Part shown: positions 1-9,281 of the stretch, piece by piece
Layout of the letters: every line of letters begins with the position of its first letter
Numbering within the stretch: the first letter of the stretch is position 1
Assembly (NCBI RefSeq): GCF_036898095.1
Contig: NC_090731.1
Coordinates: 137,005,845-137,069,844, forward strand
Length of the DNA stretch: 64,000 nt
Reading direction: 5' to 3'
Source of the DNA: Palaemon carinicauda
Taxonomy: Eukaryota > Arthropoda > Malacostraca > Decapoda > Palaemonidae
Made by a program: the position numbers and the translations under genes
Notes under the pieces: model-generated
Told to the model about the DNA's origin: nothing
The model's database searches: none
What the model saw: only the letters and a program-made list of their open reading frames with translations

Positions 1-555
1 GAATTGGTAGACAACCTTTCCGAAAACGAATCTCAGGAAAGGTTGGGAGTCTGGATGAATAGAAACGTGAAAGTAGGCATCTTTCAAGTCCAACGAGACC
101 ATCCAGTCCTCCTGCCTGACCGCTGCTAAGACCGACTTCGTCGTCTCCATCGTGAACGTCTGCTTGGTGACATACGCGTTGAGCGCGCTGACGTCCAGCA
201 CCGGTCTCCAACCTCCTGTCTTCTTGGCCACAAGAAAGAGACGGTTGTAGAAGCCCGGGGATTGATGGTCCCGGACTATAACCACTGCCTTCTTCTGCAC
301 AAGTAGCGACACCTCCTGGTGCAATGCTAGCCTCTTGTCCTCTTCTTTGTAGTTGGGAGAGAGGTTGATGGGTGATGTGGTCAGAGGTGGTTTGAGGCAG
401 AATGGAATCCTGTAACCGTTCCTCAGCCAACTGACAGACTGGGCGTCTGCACCTCTCTTCTCCCAGGCTCGCCAGAAGATCTTGAGCCTGGCTCCTACTG
501 CTGTCTGGAGTTGCGGAGAGTCAGTGTTTACCTTTAGATGTCCTGGAGCCTTTCC
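1..555 (-). CDS. DIRS-like element A, pol start (reverse transcriptase N-terminus), partial at window edge
   Basis: Read on the minus strand with codons starting at positions divisible by 3, this frame has no stop from about 555 down to base 1. It contains the usual run-in to a retroelement RT: WLRNGYRIPF then KPPLT, GFYNRLFLVAKKTGGWRPVLD, and DWMVSLDLKDAYFHV followed by FLRFVFGKVVYQF. The last block carries the first catalytic Asp region of the palm (LDLKDAY). These motifs are typical of the RT of DIRS-like (tyrosine-recombinase) retrotransposons. RT copies element RNA into DNA. The frame overlaps the end of the gag-like ORF1 and is shifted by one base relative to it, so pol may need a frameshift or internal initiation. 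The rest of RT, RNase H and recombinase would lie outside the window. Gypsy-type RT is the alternative, but the ORF1 and terminal features favour DIRS. Confidence 0.85.
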
Positions 556-3226
556 TGGACTTGCTCCTGAAAGAGTCTGGACGGGAGCTTCCTCGGCTGG
601 GGGCTCTACCACGAAAGGGCGGTATGAACCTCGTCGCAGGGGTATCAGCCACTGGTGAGCGATAAGTCTTGGGGACTGAGGTAGTAACCTTAGACTTACG
701 AGCCGATGAGGCTACTAGATCGTGTGTGTCCTTTTGTATCAGGGCAGCAGACAAGTCCTTAACCAGCTCTTCAGGGAAGAGGAACTTCGAGAGCGGAGCA
801 AAAAGGAGTTGTGACCTTTGGCAAGGTGTAATGCTGGAGGAAAGGAAGGTACACAGCTGTTCCCTTTTCTTCAAAACCCCTGATACAAACATCGACGCAA
901 GCTCACCAGATCCATCCCTAATGGCCTTATCCATGCAGGACATTAATAGCATGGCAGAATCCTTGTCCGCAGGAGAGGTCTTCTTGCTGAGGGCCCCCAG
1001 GCACCAGTCAAGAAAGTTGAACATCTCAAATGCTCTAAACAGTCCTTTCAGTAAGTGATCAAGGTCTGAGAAGGTCCAGCAAACCTTAGAACGCCTCATT
1101 GCAGTTCTCCGAGGCGAGTCCACCAGACTTGAGAAGTCAGCCTGGGCAGAGGCAGGTACTCCCAAGCCTGGTGCTTCTCCTGTGGCATACCAAACGCTCG
1201 CTTTCGAAGTGAGCTTGGTCGGCGGGAACATGAAAGAAGTCTTGCCTAGGTGTTGCTTAGACTGCAGCCACTCCCCTAAGATCCTTAATGCTCTCTTAGA
1301 GGACCTTGCTAGGACTAGCTTAGTATAGGAGGACTTAGCTTGTTGTATGCCCAGCGAAAACTCAGATGGCGGAGAGCGGGGAATAGCAGAGACAAAGTGG
1401 TCTGGGTAAACCTCCCTAAGCAGAACCAAGACCTTACGAAAGTCAATAGACTGTGGAGAAGGCTTGGATTCATCCACGTCTGATGAGGGATCCAGGTGTG
1501 CTTCCTCATCATCAGACGCCTCATCACCAGAGTGCAGCGAAGGTATCGGACAAGAATGCTGAACAGCAGAGTCCGAACGAGTAGGAACAACAGTATTGGT
1601 TTCCTCTTCAAGTAACTGTTGAGGGAGAACCTGAGGCTCAGACTGCAAAGGCTGAATAGCAGACGAAGCAGAAGGAAGGAGCATGGGTGGAGGAGGCTGA
1701 CTCCTAGCATGAGTGGTTGAACCCAAGGATTGCGCTTGCTGAGCGGTTGGTGGAAGCGGAGTAGCAAGTTCCTGTTCCTGTGGTGTGAGCGGAGCGTGAT
1801 GAGGCTGAGGCTGCGCAGAACAAGGTAAATGCCTCGCAAGCTGAGGCTCCTGAGGCGCAAGGCCAAGGTGTAGAGGAGCTTGCCTTGTGGATGGTTGAGC
1901 TCGCTGCAGCGAGAGCTGAGGAGACTGACTCATGGACGGGAGAGGTTGTTGTACCTCAGCCAAGAGTTGCACCACTGGTGGAGCAGCAAAGGGAGGCGGA
2001 GGAAGAGAGGTATAATCCTCCTGATCCCATAGCAAAGGTTGCCTTAAAGAAGGCGGAGGCTGAACACCACTGGGAACAGCAAACTCAGACCGTGGCTCAA
2101 CATCGTACGCCTGGCAGGTGGTACTGCGATCAGGCGGAGCAAACGCAGGCGGAGCGAGCGTAGGCGGAGCGAGCGTAGGCGGAGCGAGCGCAGGCGGAGG
2201 GAGTGTAGGCGGAGGCGGAGGGAGTGTAGGCGGAGGCGGAGGAGCAACACTCTCAGCCCGACACTCACGCATCAAGTCCGAAAGCTGTGCTTGCATGGAC
2301 TGTAGTAGAGTCCACTTAGGGTCGACAGTCGAGCTCTGTTGTGGCAGAACCTTACTCCTCTTGGGCGGAGTGCAGTCGACAGATGACTGCGGCGAGTCAG
2401 AGCTGAGCCAATGACTGCAACCTGGCTGAGCACTCGCGGACTGGACTCTGCGTTTAAGTGGTCTCGAGACCTGAGACCAACGTTTCTTCCCTGACAGATG
2501 ATCAGCGGACGAGAAAAAGACGGGCTCAATCGTCTGCGGGTGGGAGTGACGGTCTTTGGAAGACACGCCCGCAACCACCGAGGAAACTTCTGTGCGCCTA
2601 ACAAGGCCTGCCGAACCCTTATGCCCTTCGACATTGCTTCTCCCCTGGGCATGGGAGCTTGCAAGAGGTCCCGGACTGGGAGGACGACTGGCTCGCACAG
2701 AAGAATCCTCACGCACCACACTGGCACTGACACTAGCACTTGGCACTGCACTGACACTAGCACTCGTCACAGCACTGGCACTAACTCCACCCACTGCACT
2801 CTTGACCTTAAGTTCCTTAACTTCGGCCATCAGAGACTTATGGTCACTTACCACTGACTCTACTTTATCGCCTAAGGCCTGAATAGCACGCAAAACAACA
2901 GACATATCAGGCGGAGGGCAAACAGTAGGTTCGGGGGTAGCCACTACAGGGGTAGGAAAAGGTAGGGGATCATGAGGTGAGGAAAACAGTGAAGAGTGAG
3001 AAGAACTCCTCCTAACTCTACCTCTCTCTAACTTAGATGAATATTTTAAAAGACGGACAAATTCCAGTTCCGAAAGTCCGGCGCATTCCTCACATCGATT
3101 TTCTAACTGACAGGGCCTGTCCCTACAGTCAGAACAAGCGGTGTGAGGATCTACCGAGGCCTTCGGAATACGCCTATTGCAAGACCTACATCGTCTATGG
3201 GAGGGGGCTTGCGAAACGTCAGACAT
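521..3226 (-). CDS. DIRS-like element A ORF1 (gag-like protein, 901 aa)
   Basis: A single long uninterrupted frame, starting MSDVSQAP and ending with a basic tail (RKGSRTSKGKH) just before pol. Domains: residues 13-48 hold a cysteine-rich, probably zinc-binding module (C13, C16, C31, C34, C39, C45, C48, with RIPKASVDP between pairs). This is followed by a basic KLERGRVRR stretch, low-complexity Ser/Val and Pro/Gln-rich regions, and a run of tandem Pro-rich 5-residue repeats (APPTL type) encoded by a 15-bp DNA repeat near 2140-2245. A folded C-terminal domain of roughly 150 residues includes DWCLGALSKK and VLKKREQL. By analogy with other DIRS elements it would coat element RNA. A second copy of the N-terminal module sits at 7254-8210, and a relative of the C-terminal domain at 14279-15406. 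The absence of stops over 2.7 kb suggests a fairly young copy. It is not a host gene in my view. Confidence 0.82.
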   Translation of the reverse strand: MSDVSQAPSHRRCRSCNRRIPKASVDPHTACSDCRDRPCQLENRCEECAGLSELEFVRLLKYSSKLERGRVRRSSSHSSLFSSPHDPLPFPTPVVATPEPTVCPPPDMSVVLRAIQALGDKVESVVSDHKSLMAEVKELKVKSAVGGVSASAVTSASVSAVPSASVSASVVREDSSVRASRPPSPGPLASSHAQGRSNVEGHKGSAGLVRRTEVSSVVAGVSSKDRHSHPQTIEPVFFSSADHLSGKKRWSQVSRPLKRRVQSASAQPGCSHWLSSDSPQSSVDCTPPKRSKVLPQQSSTVDPKWTLLQSMQAQLSDLMRECRAESVAPPPPPTLPPPPPTLPPPALAPPTLAPPTLAPPAFAPPDRSTTCQAYDVEPRSEFAVPSGVQPPPSLRQPLLWDQEDYTSLPPPPFAAPPVVQLLAEVQQPLPSMSQSPQLSLQRAQPSTRQAPLHLGLAPQEPQLARHLPCSAQPQPHHAPLTPQEQELATPLPPTAQQAQSLGSTTHARSQPPPPMLLPSASSAIQPLQSEPQVLPQQLLEEETNTVVPTRSDSAVQHSCPIPSLHSGDEASDDEEAHLDPSSDVDESKPSPQSIDFRKVLVLLREVYPDHFVSAIPRSPPSEFSLGIQQAKSSYTKLVLARSSKRALRILGEWLQSKQHLGKTSFMFPPTKLTSKASVWYATGEAPGLGVPASAQADFSSLVDSPRRTAMRRSKVCWTFSDLDHLLKGLFRAFEMFNFLDWCLGALSKKTSPADKDSAMLLMSCMDKAIRDGSGELASMFVSGVLKKREQLCTFLSSSITPCQRSQLLFAPLSKFLFPEELVKDLSAALIQKDTHDLVASSARKSKVTTSVPKTYRSPVADTPATRFIPPFRGRAPSRGSSRPDSFRSKSRKGSRTSKGKH

Positions 3227-3620
3227 CTTGAATCCAAAGAGTTAGCCAAAGGGGTTTCCAAAATCAAGCAAAAGATCGTTAACCGTTAATCAGGACTATA
3301 TAAAAGCTATCTAGCTAATATAAGAAGGTTTCCAGTAATGCGACAGCCGAAATCTGAGAGAATACTTCACCAATTAGCCGTGAACAAACTCGAAGATCAT
3401 AAGCGTATCCCAGAACGTCTTGCCGGAAGCACGACAGTGGAATAATTGAGGAGGTGTCAACAAGAAGTACTTGAGTACCTGGCCACAGGTGGCGCTGGTA
3501 AGTACACCCCCTTCTAGTATTGTGATAGCTGGCGTATCCCTCCATAGAATTCTGTCGGGCAACGGAGTTGACAGCTACATGATTATCGGGTAAGTTTAAT
3601 ATTGAAAAAAATGAAATTAT
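3227..3620 (-). repeat. DIRS-like element A: 5' leader and left terminal repeat
   Basis: Non-coding sequence upstream of ORF1. Read on the minus strand from about 3616, it aligns with the sequence read on the plus strand from about 5930: ACTTACCCG, then ATCAT..AGCTG, then CGACAGAA, ATACGCCAGC, GGGGGTGTAC, AGCGCCA and GGTACT in the same order. Two copies of one end in opposite orientation are what inverted terminal repeats of DIRS elements look like. The outermost bases here are a TTCAATATTAAACTTACC-type sequence. Confidence 0.6.
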
Positions 3621-3650
3621 AGAAAGTTTCTTACTTTAATTTACAAAATG

Positions 3651-3656
3651 TTTATT
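3651..3656 (-). promoter_or_regulatory. Polyadenylation signal of the zinc-finger gene
   Basis: TTTATT on the plus strand is AATAAA on the minus strand, about 83 bases past the stop codon of the C2H2 gene. The placement suits a short 3' UTR ending near the boundary with DIRS-like element A. A chance match is possible in AT-rich DNA. Confidence 0.5.
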
Positions 3657-3738
3657 TGGACTTTCATGTACCCTATGACAATTTCCATATAGTATAAGTA
3701 CAGGAGTTTATGATAAAAATAAATATCATCTTACAGGC

Positions 3739-5421
3739 TTAAGGTGAAAAGTTTACTTCCAAATCATTTGTGCTATAAGCGTTATCAACTTCATTTTTTA
3801 CAGGAGTATCCTCAATTTCAACTTTTGACACATCTACAAAAACTGATGATCTCACCAATTGATCATTATGGAGGCATCTCAAATGCTTATTTAGATTTCC
3901 TCTGGAAGAATACTGCTTATGGCATAACGGACATGTGACAGGAGGGTGATCTGAATGTATAATCATATGACTTTTAAGTCTGCTTTTCATAATAAAATTC
4001 CTACCGCAAATTTCACAAGTATATGGGCATGCACCAGAATGTAATCGCATATGTATCTTGAGGGTTTTCTTTTGAGTGAAACGCTTTTCACAAACTTCAC
4101 ATGGGAATGGCCGATTAGCCAAGTGTGTTCTCATATGCTGTTGAAGTTTTTCTTTCCTTGCAAAATCCTTATCACATAATTCACATAAATATGGCCTCTC
4201 ACTATTGTGAGCTTTCATATGTTCCCTTAAGTCATCAAAATCTTTACCACATACTTCACAAAAGTAAGGTCGATCACCTGTGTGCAGCTTCATGTGGCCC
4301 TTAAGTGCTGCTTTATGTTTGAAACCTTTACCACAAGCTTCACAAAAAAAGGAACGCTCTTCTTTGTGTGCAACCATATGTTTCCTTAGATTGTTACTTT
4401 CGATAAAATCCTTACCACAAACTTCACACAAAAAAGGGCGCTCACCTGTATGTAGTCTAGTGTGCACCTTAAGGGTTCCTTTATTCTTAAAACTCTTATC
4501 ACACATTTTACACGAAAAAGGACGCTCATCCGAGTGTTGTTGAATATGTACTTTTAATGTTCCGTTGTGACTAAAACACTTATTGCAAACAGGGCATGAG
4601 AATGGTTTTTCACCTGTGTGTGTCCTCATATGTTGCTTAAGGTTTGCTCTGGTAACAAATGTCTTAACACACACTTTACAAACAAATGGGCGCTCACCTG
4701 TGTGAAGTCTCACATGCTCTTTCAATGATTCCCTTGTGCTAAAACATTTCCCACAAAATTCACAAAAAAAGGGACGTTCACCTGTGTGTTTTCTCATATG
4801 AATTCTGAGCTTAGGTTTTTGAAGGAATCGCTTCTTACAAATTTCACAAGAATACGGAAGTTCCCCAGTATGCTGTCGCTCATGTATTTTCAAATTTGCC
4901 TTTTTTGCAAAACATTTACCACAATATTCACACGAAAAAGGTTTCCCCGGCGTATGGATCTTTGCATTTTCCTCCAGGCTGGTGGTTTCAGTAAATTCAC
5001 ATGGGAGTTTTGAAATATCCAGACACTTTTTAAACTGACATTGAAGGTTCCTTGAATCATCAAAATTTCTATCACATCCAGAAGAAAATGGCTGTTGACC
5101 TATGCACTCCCTCATATGCATCTCAAAGTTGCTTTTTTGTGAGAAATACTTATTGCAAAGACTGCATGACCAAGGCATTTTAGTAACATCCTCCTCTACT
5201 TGGACATCAATATTTTCTTCCTGCTTACATACTGAAACACATGCATCATCTGGCAAAGAATCTTGTTTGATATGTTGCTTTAGTATTTTACCCGAGTCAT
5301 TGGAATTGGAAGAACTTGAGCTGGGTACATCATTTGAGAAATGCTTCTCAGAAAAACTTCCATCCTTGGTTCTAATCTTTCCAAAAATACTGATGGCAAA
5401 TTCTTCCTTAACATGCATCAT
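3739..5421 (-). CDS. C2H2 zinc-finger protein, 13 tandem fingers (560 aa)
   Basis: The frame runs from MMHVKEEF to NFSP-stop with no interruption. Residues 1-82 are acidic and Ser-rich. Residues 83-110 form a degenerate C2HC finger (CSLC...HMREC), and 111-156 a decayed spacer with scattered Cys. Residues 157-518 hold thirteen fingers of the C-x2-C-x12-H-x3-H type joined by TGERPF/TGEKPF-like linkers, so the protein should bind DNA in the nucleus. Finger 9 (381-405) is three residues short (C-x2-C-x9-H), and the last finger has H-x4-H. The C-terminal 42 residues are acidic. No KRAB, ZAD, BTB or SCAN domain is visible. The start is chosen because a good splice acceptor lies 30 bases upstream, so this is probably the coding exon after a 5' UTR intron. 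It sits between two DIRS-like copies on the same strand. The exact orthologue is not recognised. This is the only credible host gene in the window. Confidence 0.9.
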   Translation of the reverse strand: MMHVKEEFAISIFGKIRTKDGSFSEKHFSNDVPSSSSSNSNDSGKILKQHIKQDSLPDDACVSVCKQEENIDVQVEEDVTKMPWSCSLCNKYFSQKSNFEMHMRECIGQQPFSSGCDRNFDDSRNLQCQFKKCLDISKLPCEFTETTSLEENAKIHTPGKPFSCEYCGKCFAKKANLKIHERQHTGELPYSCEICKKRFLQKPKLRIHMRKHTGERPFFCEFCGKCFSTRESLKEHVRLHTGERPFVCKVCVKTFVTRANLKQHMRTHTGEKPFSCPVCNKCFSHNGTLKVHIQQHSDERPFSCKMCDKSFKNKGTLKVHTRLHTGERPFLCEVCGKDFIESNNLRKHMVAHKEERSFFCEACGKGFKHKAALKGHMKLHTGDRPYFCEVCGKDFDDLREHMKAHNSERPYLCELCDKDFARKEKLQQHMRTHLANRPFPCEVCEKRFTQKKTLKIHMRLHSGACPYTCEICGRNFIMKSRLKSHMIIHSDHPPVTCPLCHKQYSSRGNLNKHLRCLHNDQLVRSSVFVDVSKVEIEDTPVKNEVDNAYSTNDLEVNFSP

Positions 5422-5460
5422 GCTGAAGAGTTAGCAACTCCAGCAGAATATCTGAAATAA
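5422..5460 (-). other. Splice acceptor and 5' UTR of the zinc-finger coding exon
   Basis: On the minus strand the sequence CTTGCCCTTATTTCAG ends at 5452 and is a textbook pyrimidine tract plus AG. It is followed by 30 bases and then the first ATG of the zinc-finger frame. A second weaker CAG lies just before the ATG. The upstream non-coding exon was not located. Confidence 0.55.
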
Positions 5461-5894
5461 GGGCAAGCGATAAAAATGTAAACCACAAATTTAAAAACAT
5501 GCCTTTCCCACCTGAAATGTTTTTGAAATTTACATCACACTGTAAGTCCCATTAATGGAAACAACTTATCAAGGAATATTTTGAAAAGCATTTCTATACA
5601 GGCTGAAGTAATTTCTTCCACAAGACCTTGGATTAAAAACATTTTGAACTGGGACTTATATTGAGATATAATTTCTAGAGGCCTTGGTTAATTTGGAATA
5701 TCTCAAATATGCATTCAACTTGGTTATGTCTTACGAGAGGTTTTGGCTTTTACCAAAGAAAAGGCAATGCCATAGAAAATTGAATCTGTTTATTTAGGGG
5801 TGCCATTAGGTGTTGTTTGCACATATCATACAAGCTCAATATCTTGAAGAGAAGTTATAGCATATAAAGTTCACAAAAATGGAGTTTTTATGAT

Positions 5895-6232
5895 AAAATG
5901 TTATTTTTATTAATAAAATAAATTTTTGAATATACTTACCCGGTGATCATATAAGCTGCAACTCTGTTGCTCGACAGAAAAACCTACGGTCAAAATACGC
6001 CAGCGATCGCTATGCAGGTGGGGGTGTACATCAACAGCGCCATCTGTCGAGCAGGTACTTAGTACTCCAAGTAAACAAAGAACCAATTTTCTCCTCGGTC
6101 CACTGGGTCTCTATTGGGGAGGAAGGGAGGGTCCTTTAATATATGATCACCGGGTAAGTATATTCAAAAATTTATTTTATTAATAAAAATAACATTTTTC
6201 AATATTAAACTTAGCCGGTGATCATATAAGCT
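5895..6232. repeat. DIRS-like terminal structure with 58-bp perfect inverted arms and a head-to-head junction
   Basis: Bases 5895-5952 and 6141-6198 are a perfect inverted repeat of 58 bp. A further partial copy of the same terminus (ACTTAGCCGGTGATCATAT) follows at 6209-6227, so 6141-6232 reads as two element ends facing each other. The sequence from 5930 onward is homologous to the left end of element A. In DIRS elements the right terminal repeat is inverted relative to the left, and an internal complementary region carries both ends joined. This layout fits the right end of the minus-strand element B. Confidence 0.6.
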
Positions 6233-6689
6233 GATTCACACCCAGGGGGGTGGGTAGAGACCAGCATTACATGTTTACATTATTATGAGCTAAGTATTTT
6301 GTATTTCATTTTAGCAGTTATTCACAATAACAAACATAAAATAAATAAGTACCTGGTAAGGAAGTCGACTTGAACCATTACTCTGCCTTTTTAAGTACGT
6401 CTTCCTTACGGAGCCTCGCGATCCTCTTAGGATGCTGAGCGACCCCTAGGATCTGAAGTATCAAGGGTTGCAACCACCACAGCTCCCACAATTGATTTTG
6501 AAATAAAAACCGATCATGGATACAATGTCCCCTCTAAAAAACCTGGACAGTGAAATGGGTAAAAGAGTTTTGACAGGAAGGTTGGAGACAGCTGATAATT
6601 ATGAAGGAGGAATAAGCAATAAGAGGTAATAGAAAAAGAATGAAAGAAATTTAGAGTCAAACTGAGGAAAAGAAATTCCCCAGATCGAG
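6233..6689 (-). other. Interior of DIRS-like element B without recognisable coding sequence
   Basis: About 450 bases between the terminal structure and the ORF1 remnant. No domain motifs were recognised in any frame. RT, RNase H and recombinase are therefore missing from this copy, pointing to internal deletion. Confidence 0.35.
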
Positions 6690-6783
6690 AGCCCTCTTGC
6701 CCGTCACCAAGTTTCAGCACGGGAATAAAATGCCGTGCTGAAGCTCAGTGACTTCATCAAGGCATTCTCTCATTAAGAGGGCT
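6690..6783. repeat. Imperfect hairpin at the edge of the ORF1 remnant
   Basis: TTCAGCACGG and CCGTGCTGAA form a perfect 10-bp stem with a 10-base loop at about 6713-6742. Outer segments AGCCCTCTT and AAGAGGGCT extend the pairing. It may be a 3' processing or deletion-junction structure of element B. Confidence 0.45.
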
Positions 6784-8210
6784 GACACGGAGAACCCCTT
6801 GCGTCCTGGTGCCGAGCGCTGGTGTCATCCTGGCGCCACGAGTCGGAAGCGTCCTGGCGCCGAGCGCTAGAAGAGTCCTTGAGACGGTAGGCGGATGTGT
6901 CCTGGCGCTGAGAGAAGGAAGCGTCCTTGCGCCGAAAGCTGCAATCATCCTGACGACGAGAAGCGGTATCGTCCTGGCGCCGAGGGCGAGAGGCGGAATT
7001 GTCCTGGCGCTGAGAGCGAGACAGAATCGTCCTGACGGTGCTTATCGCTAGAGTCCTGGTGGCGAGCAGATGAGGAAGAAGCACGGTGACGTGCCTTTGA
7101 CGAAGCGCGCCAAGGTTCCCTTGGAGAGGAACTCCGTTCCCTCTTAGAAGCTGACTTCTTGACAGGTAATGAGTCGTCCTTACGTCTGTCCGACAGGGAG
7201 GGAGGGCGGCTAAAAGCTTGCACTAAAGAGAACAAGTTGCTCCTGCATAACAGTCATAAACGATTTAGCGACTTCTGCTGGATCCTGCGGTTCCGAAGGA
7301 GAAGGCTGTCGAATAGCGCTGGTAGAAGGAGAAGGATCTTTTGCTGGTCTTTCTTGACTTTCATCCTCTTCACAGGAACGGTATCCAAATCGTCCTCCGA
7401 AGGACAAGGTTCGTGGCTGCTAGAACCGGGAGAGTGAGAACGAGATTGTTCATTTCGGTTCCACCTCCTCTTAGTCGGTCTCGAAGCCTCATACTGCCAT
7501 TTGCGTCTGGGAGAGGGATTCGGGGAAGACACCATCACATCCGACACACCTTTTCCGTGGCGTTCAAGAGCAGCCTGGGAAAAAGCAACAGGACTGTCCG
7601 AGGCGACGGCTGACCGAGGATACGTACCTCTCACACCCTTTCGGTCGTCGACGTACCTTCTCCCTTGGTCCTGGGACCTTGGTAGAGGTCTAGACCTAGG
7701 GTAATGACACGTTCGATCAGTCACCACCTCCACTGCACTTTCACAAGCACTAACTTCACTCTCACTCTTACCTTTTAAGGCCGCAAGTTGATCTTTAATA
7801 GCCTTCAACTCGGCCGCCATCCTGGCGTACCGAGAGTCATCCACAGATATAGATCCTGTAGAAGGGGCAGGAGTTACTACCTCAGGGGAAGGATCAACTT
7901 CCAAAGAGGAATTAATTAAAGGTTCAATGGAAATATCTAGACTAGGTTCACTAGCAGACTTAGATTTAGATCTAGAAGCTCTCCTTAGTTTATCTAGCTC
8001 TAATTTGCACACATAGCGCTTCATAGCTAACCAATCTTTCTCATTCAAAATCTCACATTCACTGCACCAATTATCCAGTGCAAAATCAAAACCCCTGCAA
8101 CCCAAACACACCGTGCGAGGGTCTACCGAAACTTTCGGTAACCTCACCTGGCATTCCTCATTCACACACACACGAAAATGAAGTTTCTCACTCATATTCA
8201 ACAAAACCAA
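6770..8210 (-). pseudogene. DIRS-like element B ORF1 (gag-like), frameshifted
   Basis: The frame from 8210 to 7254 encodes 318 aa. The natural start is probably the sixth codon (about 8195), since MSEKLHFRVC then lines up with MSDVSQAP...C in element A. Cysteines at 15, 20, 35, 38, 49 and 52 have the same spacing as in A (15, 3, 11 and 3 residues from the second Cys on), with RLPKVSVDP between them, followed by KLELDKLRR. The Ser/Arg-rich middle ends in KRMKVKK, after which the reading moves to another frame at about 7340-7360 (DPAEVAKSFMTVMQEQL, like the DPKWTLLQSMQAQLSD block in A). Past that lies a region of RQD repeats. No pol follows. It is a decayed relative of element A's ORF1 from a different subfamily. 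Confidence 0.72.
6795..7060. repeat. Minisatellite of about 24-33 bp units inside ORF1 of element B
   Basis: The motif GTCCTGGCGC-CGAG recurs about nine times with spacers of variable length. On the minus strand it encodes SRRQDD-type repeats rich in Arg, Gln, Asp and Ser. It likely arose by slippage in the low-complexity part of the gag-like gene, comparable to the Pro-rich repeat of element A. Confidence 0.7.
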
Positions 8211-8535
8211 AAAATATCAGAATAAACAGAAACACGATTGCCAAATCCCCAAATCAATGTACTTCACCAAAAAGAAGTCCGGTACAGCGACACAGGGAAA
8301 GCGAAACGAAAAACTCTAATGGCGGACCAACGATGTTGTCGATCCGGCCGGCAGAGATGATCTGAGGAACAGAAAATGGGAATGAATCCAAGTACCACCC
8401 TGTAAGGGTTGTTAACCACCTAACCGCACAACCACCATATGGCGGTTGCCGCGATTTTTGAAAAATTCTGCCGAACGTCAGAGACTGAGCTATATATATA
8501 TAACTGCCAGGTAAGTTCTATTCATAAAAACCTAA
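8211..8535 (-). repeat. DIRS-like element B: 5' leader and left terminal repeat
   Basis: Read on the minus strand from about 8525 the sequence gives GAACTTACCTGGCAG, then ATATATAGCT and CGGCAGAA. This is the same order of motifs as at the left end of element A and at 5930, though diverged. It marks the outer end of element B upstream of its ORF1. Confidence 0.5.
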
Positions 8536-9281
8536 TAACCAATAAACAGTAAATACTTCATCTCCTATGGAGTGAATAGTTTAAGGTCATGAACTCCTTG
8601 TGATATGAAATGCCTCTTCATGGCTAATAACATTTCCCATTTGAGGTCAATGGCAACCAAAAGTGTGAAGCCAGTTTATTTACTGAGGACTGTCATCTGG
8701 ACATAGCTGCCCTCCAAAGTGCCAATCAGTATATTGTACATTGGGGCAGACGAGCATCTAAATTAAGGATTGTGAATTATCCAGTGGGAGAAAATACCCC
8801 CTAATTGGAATGGCAATACAGTATCACTGCTGGAGGATACCAAGACACACACACACACACACAAAAAAAATTGCATTTTCCCTGCTCTATGAGATGCAAA
8901 AATTATCACGCTGAAGAAAAAGAGTATCAATTTTATATTGGTTGAAATTCTAATATAAATCTATAAAAAAAATAATCTGTTGGTAACCTAATTAATAACT
9001 GGATAAATTACGACAACTTATTTCAATCCATGTTTAATTTATTTTAGAAAGTAACAACATAACTTGTCTTCCAATACAAATTGTTTGTGGCAAGAGTAAA
9101 CCAATACATTATATACAGGGACGAGTTATGTGATGTTAACCCCCAACATAGACCACCATAACCAAGTCATTCAGCCAAAATTGTATGTAATTTGAACTAA
9201 CAAAATGGTCCACTGACAAATATTAAGAAAAAAACTTCATTCTTAGGTTACATATTTCTAGATTAACATGAAAACCAAAGA
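8536..9281. other. AT-rich stretch with no gene seen
   Basis: No coding motifs. A short (CA)n tract lies at 8847-8864. It could include upstream intron or non-coding exon sequence of the zinc-finger gene, which is transcribed from this side, but nothing identifies an exon. Confidence 0.3.

Noticed and set aside
2118..2414. 98-aa plus-strand frame with GGASVGGASVGG repeats
   Set aside because: Shadow of the Pro-rich tandem repeat in ORF1 of DIRS-like element A on the other strand.
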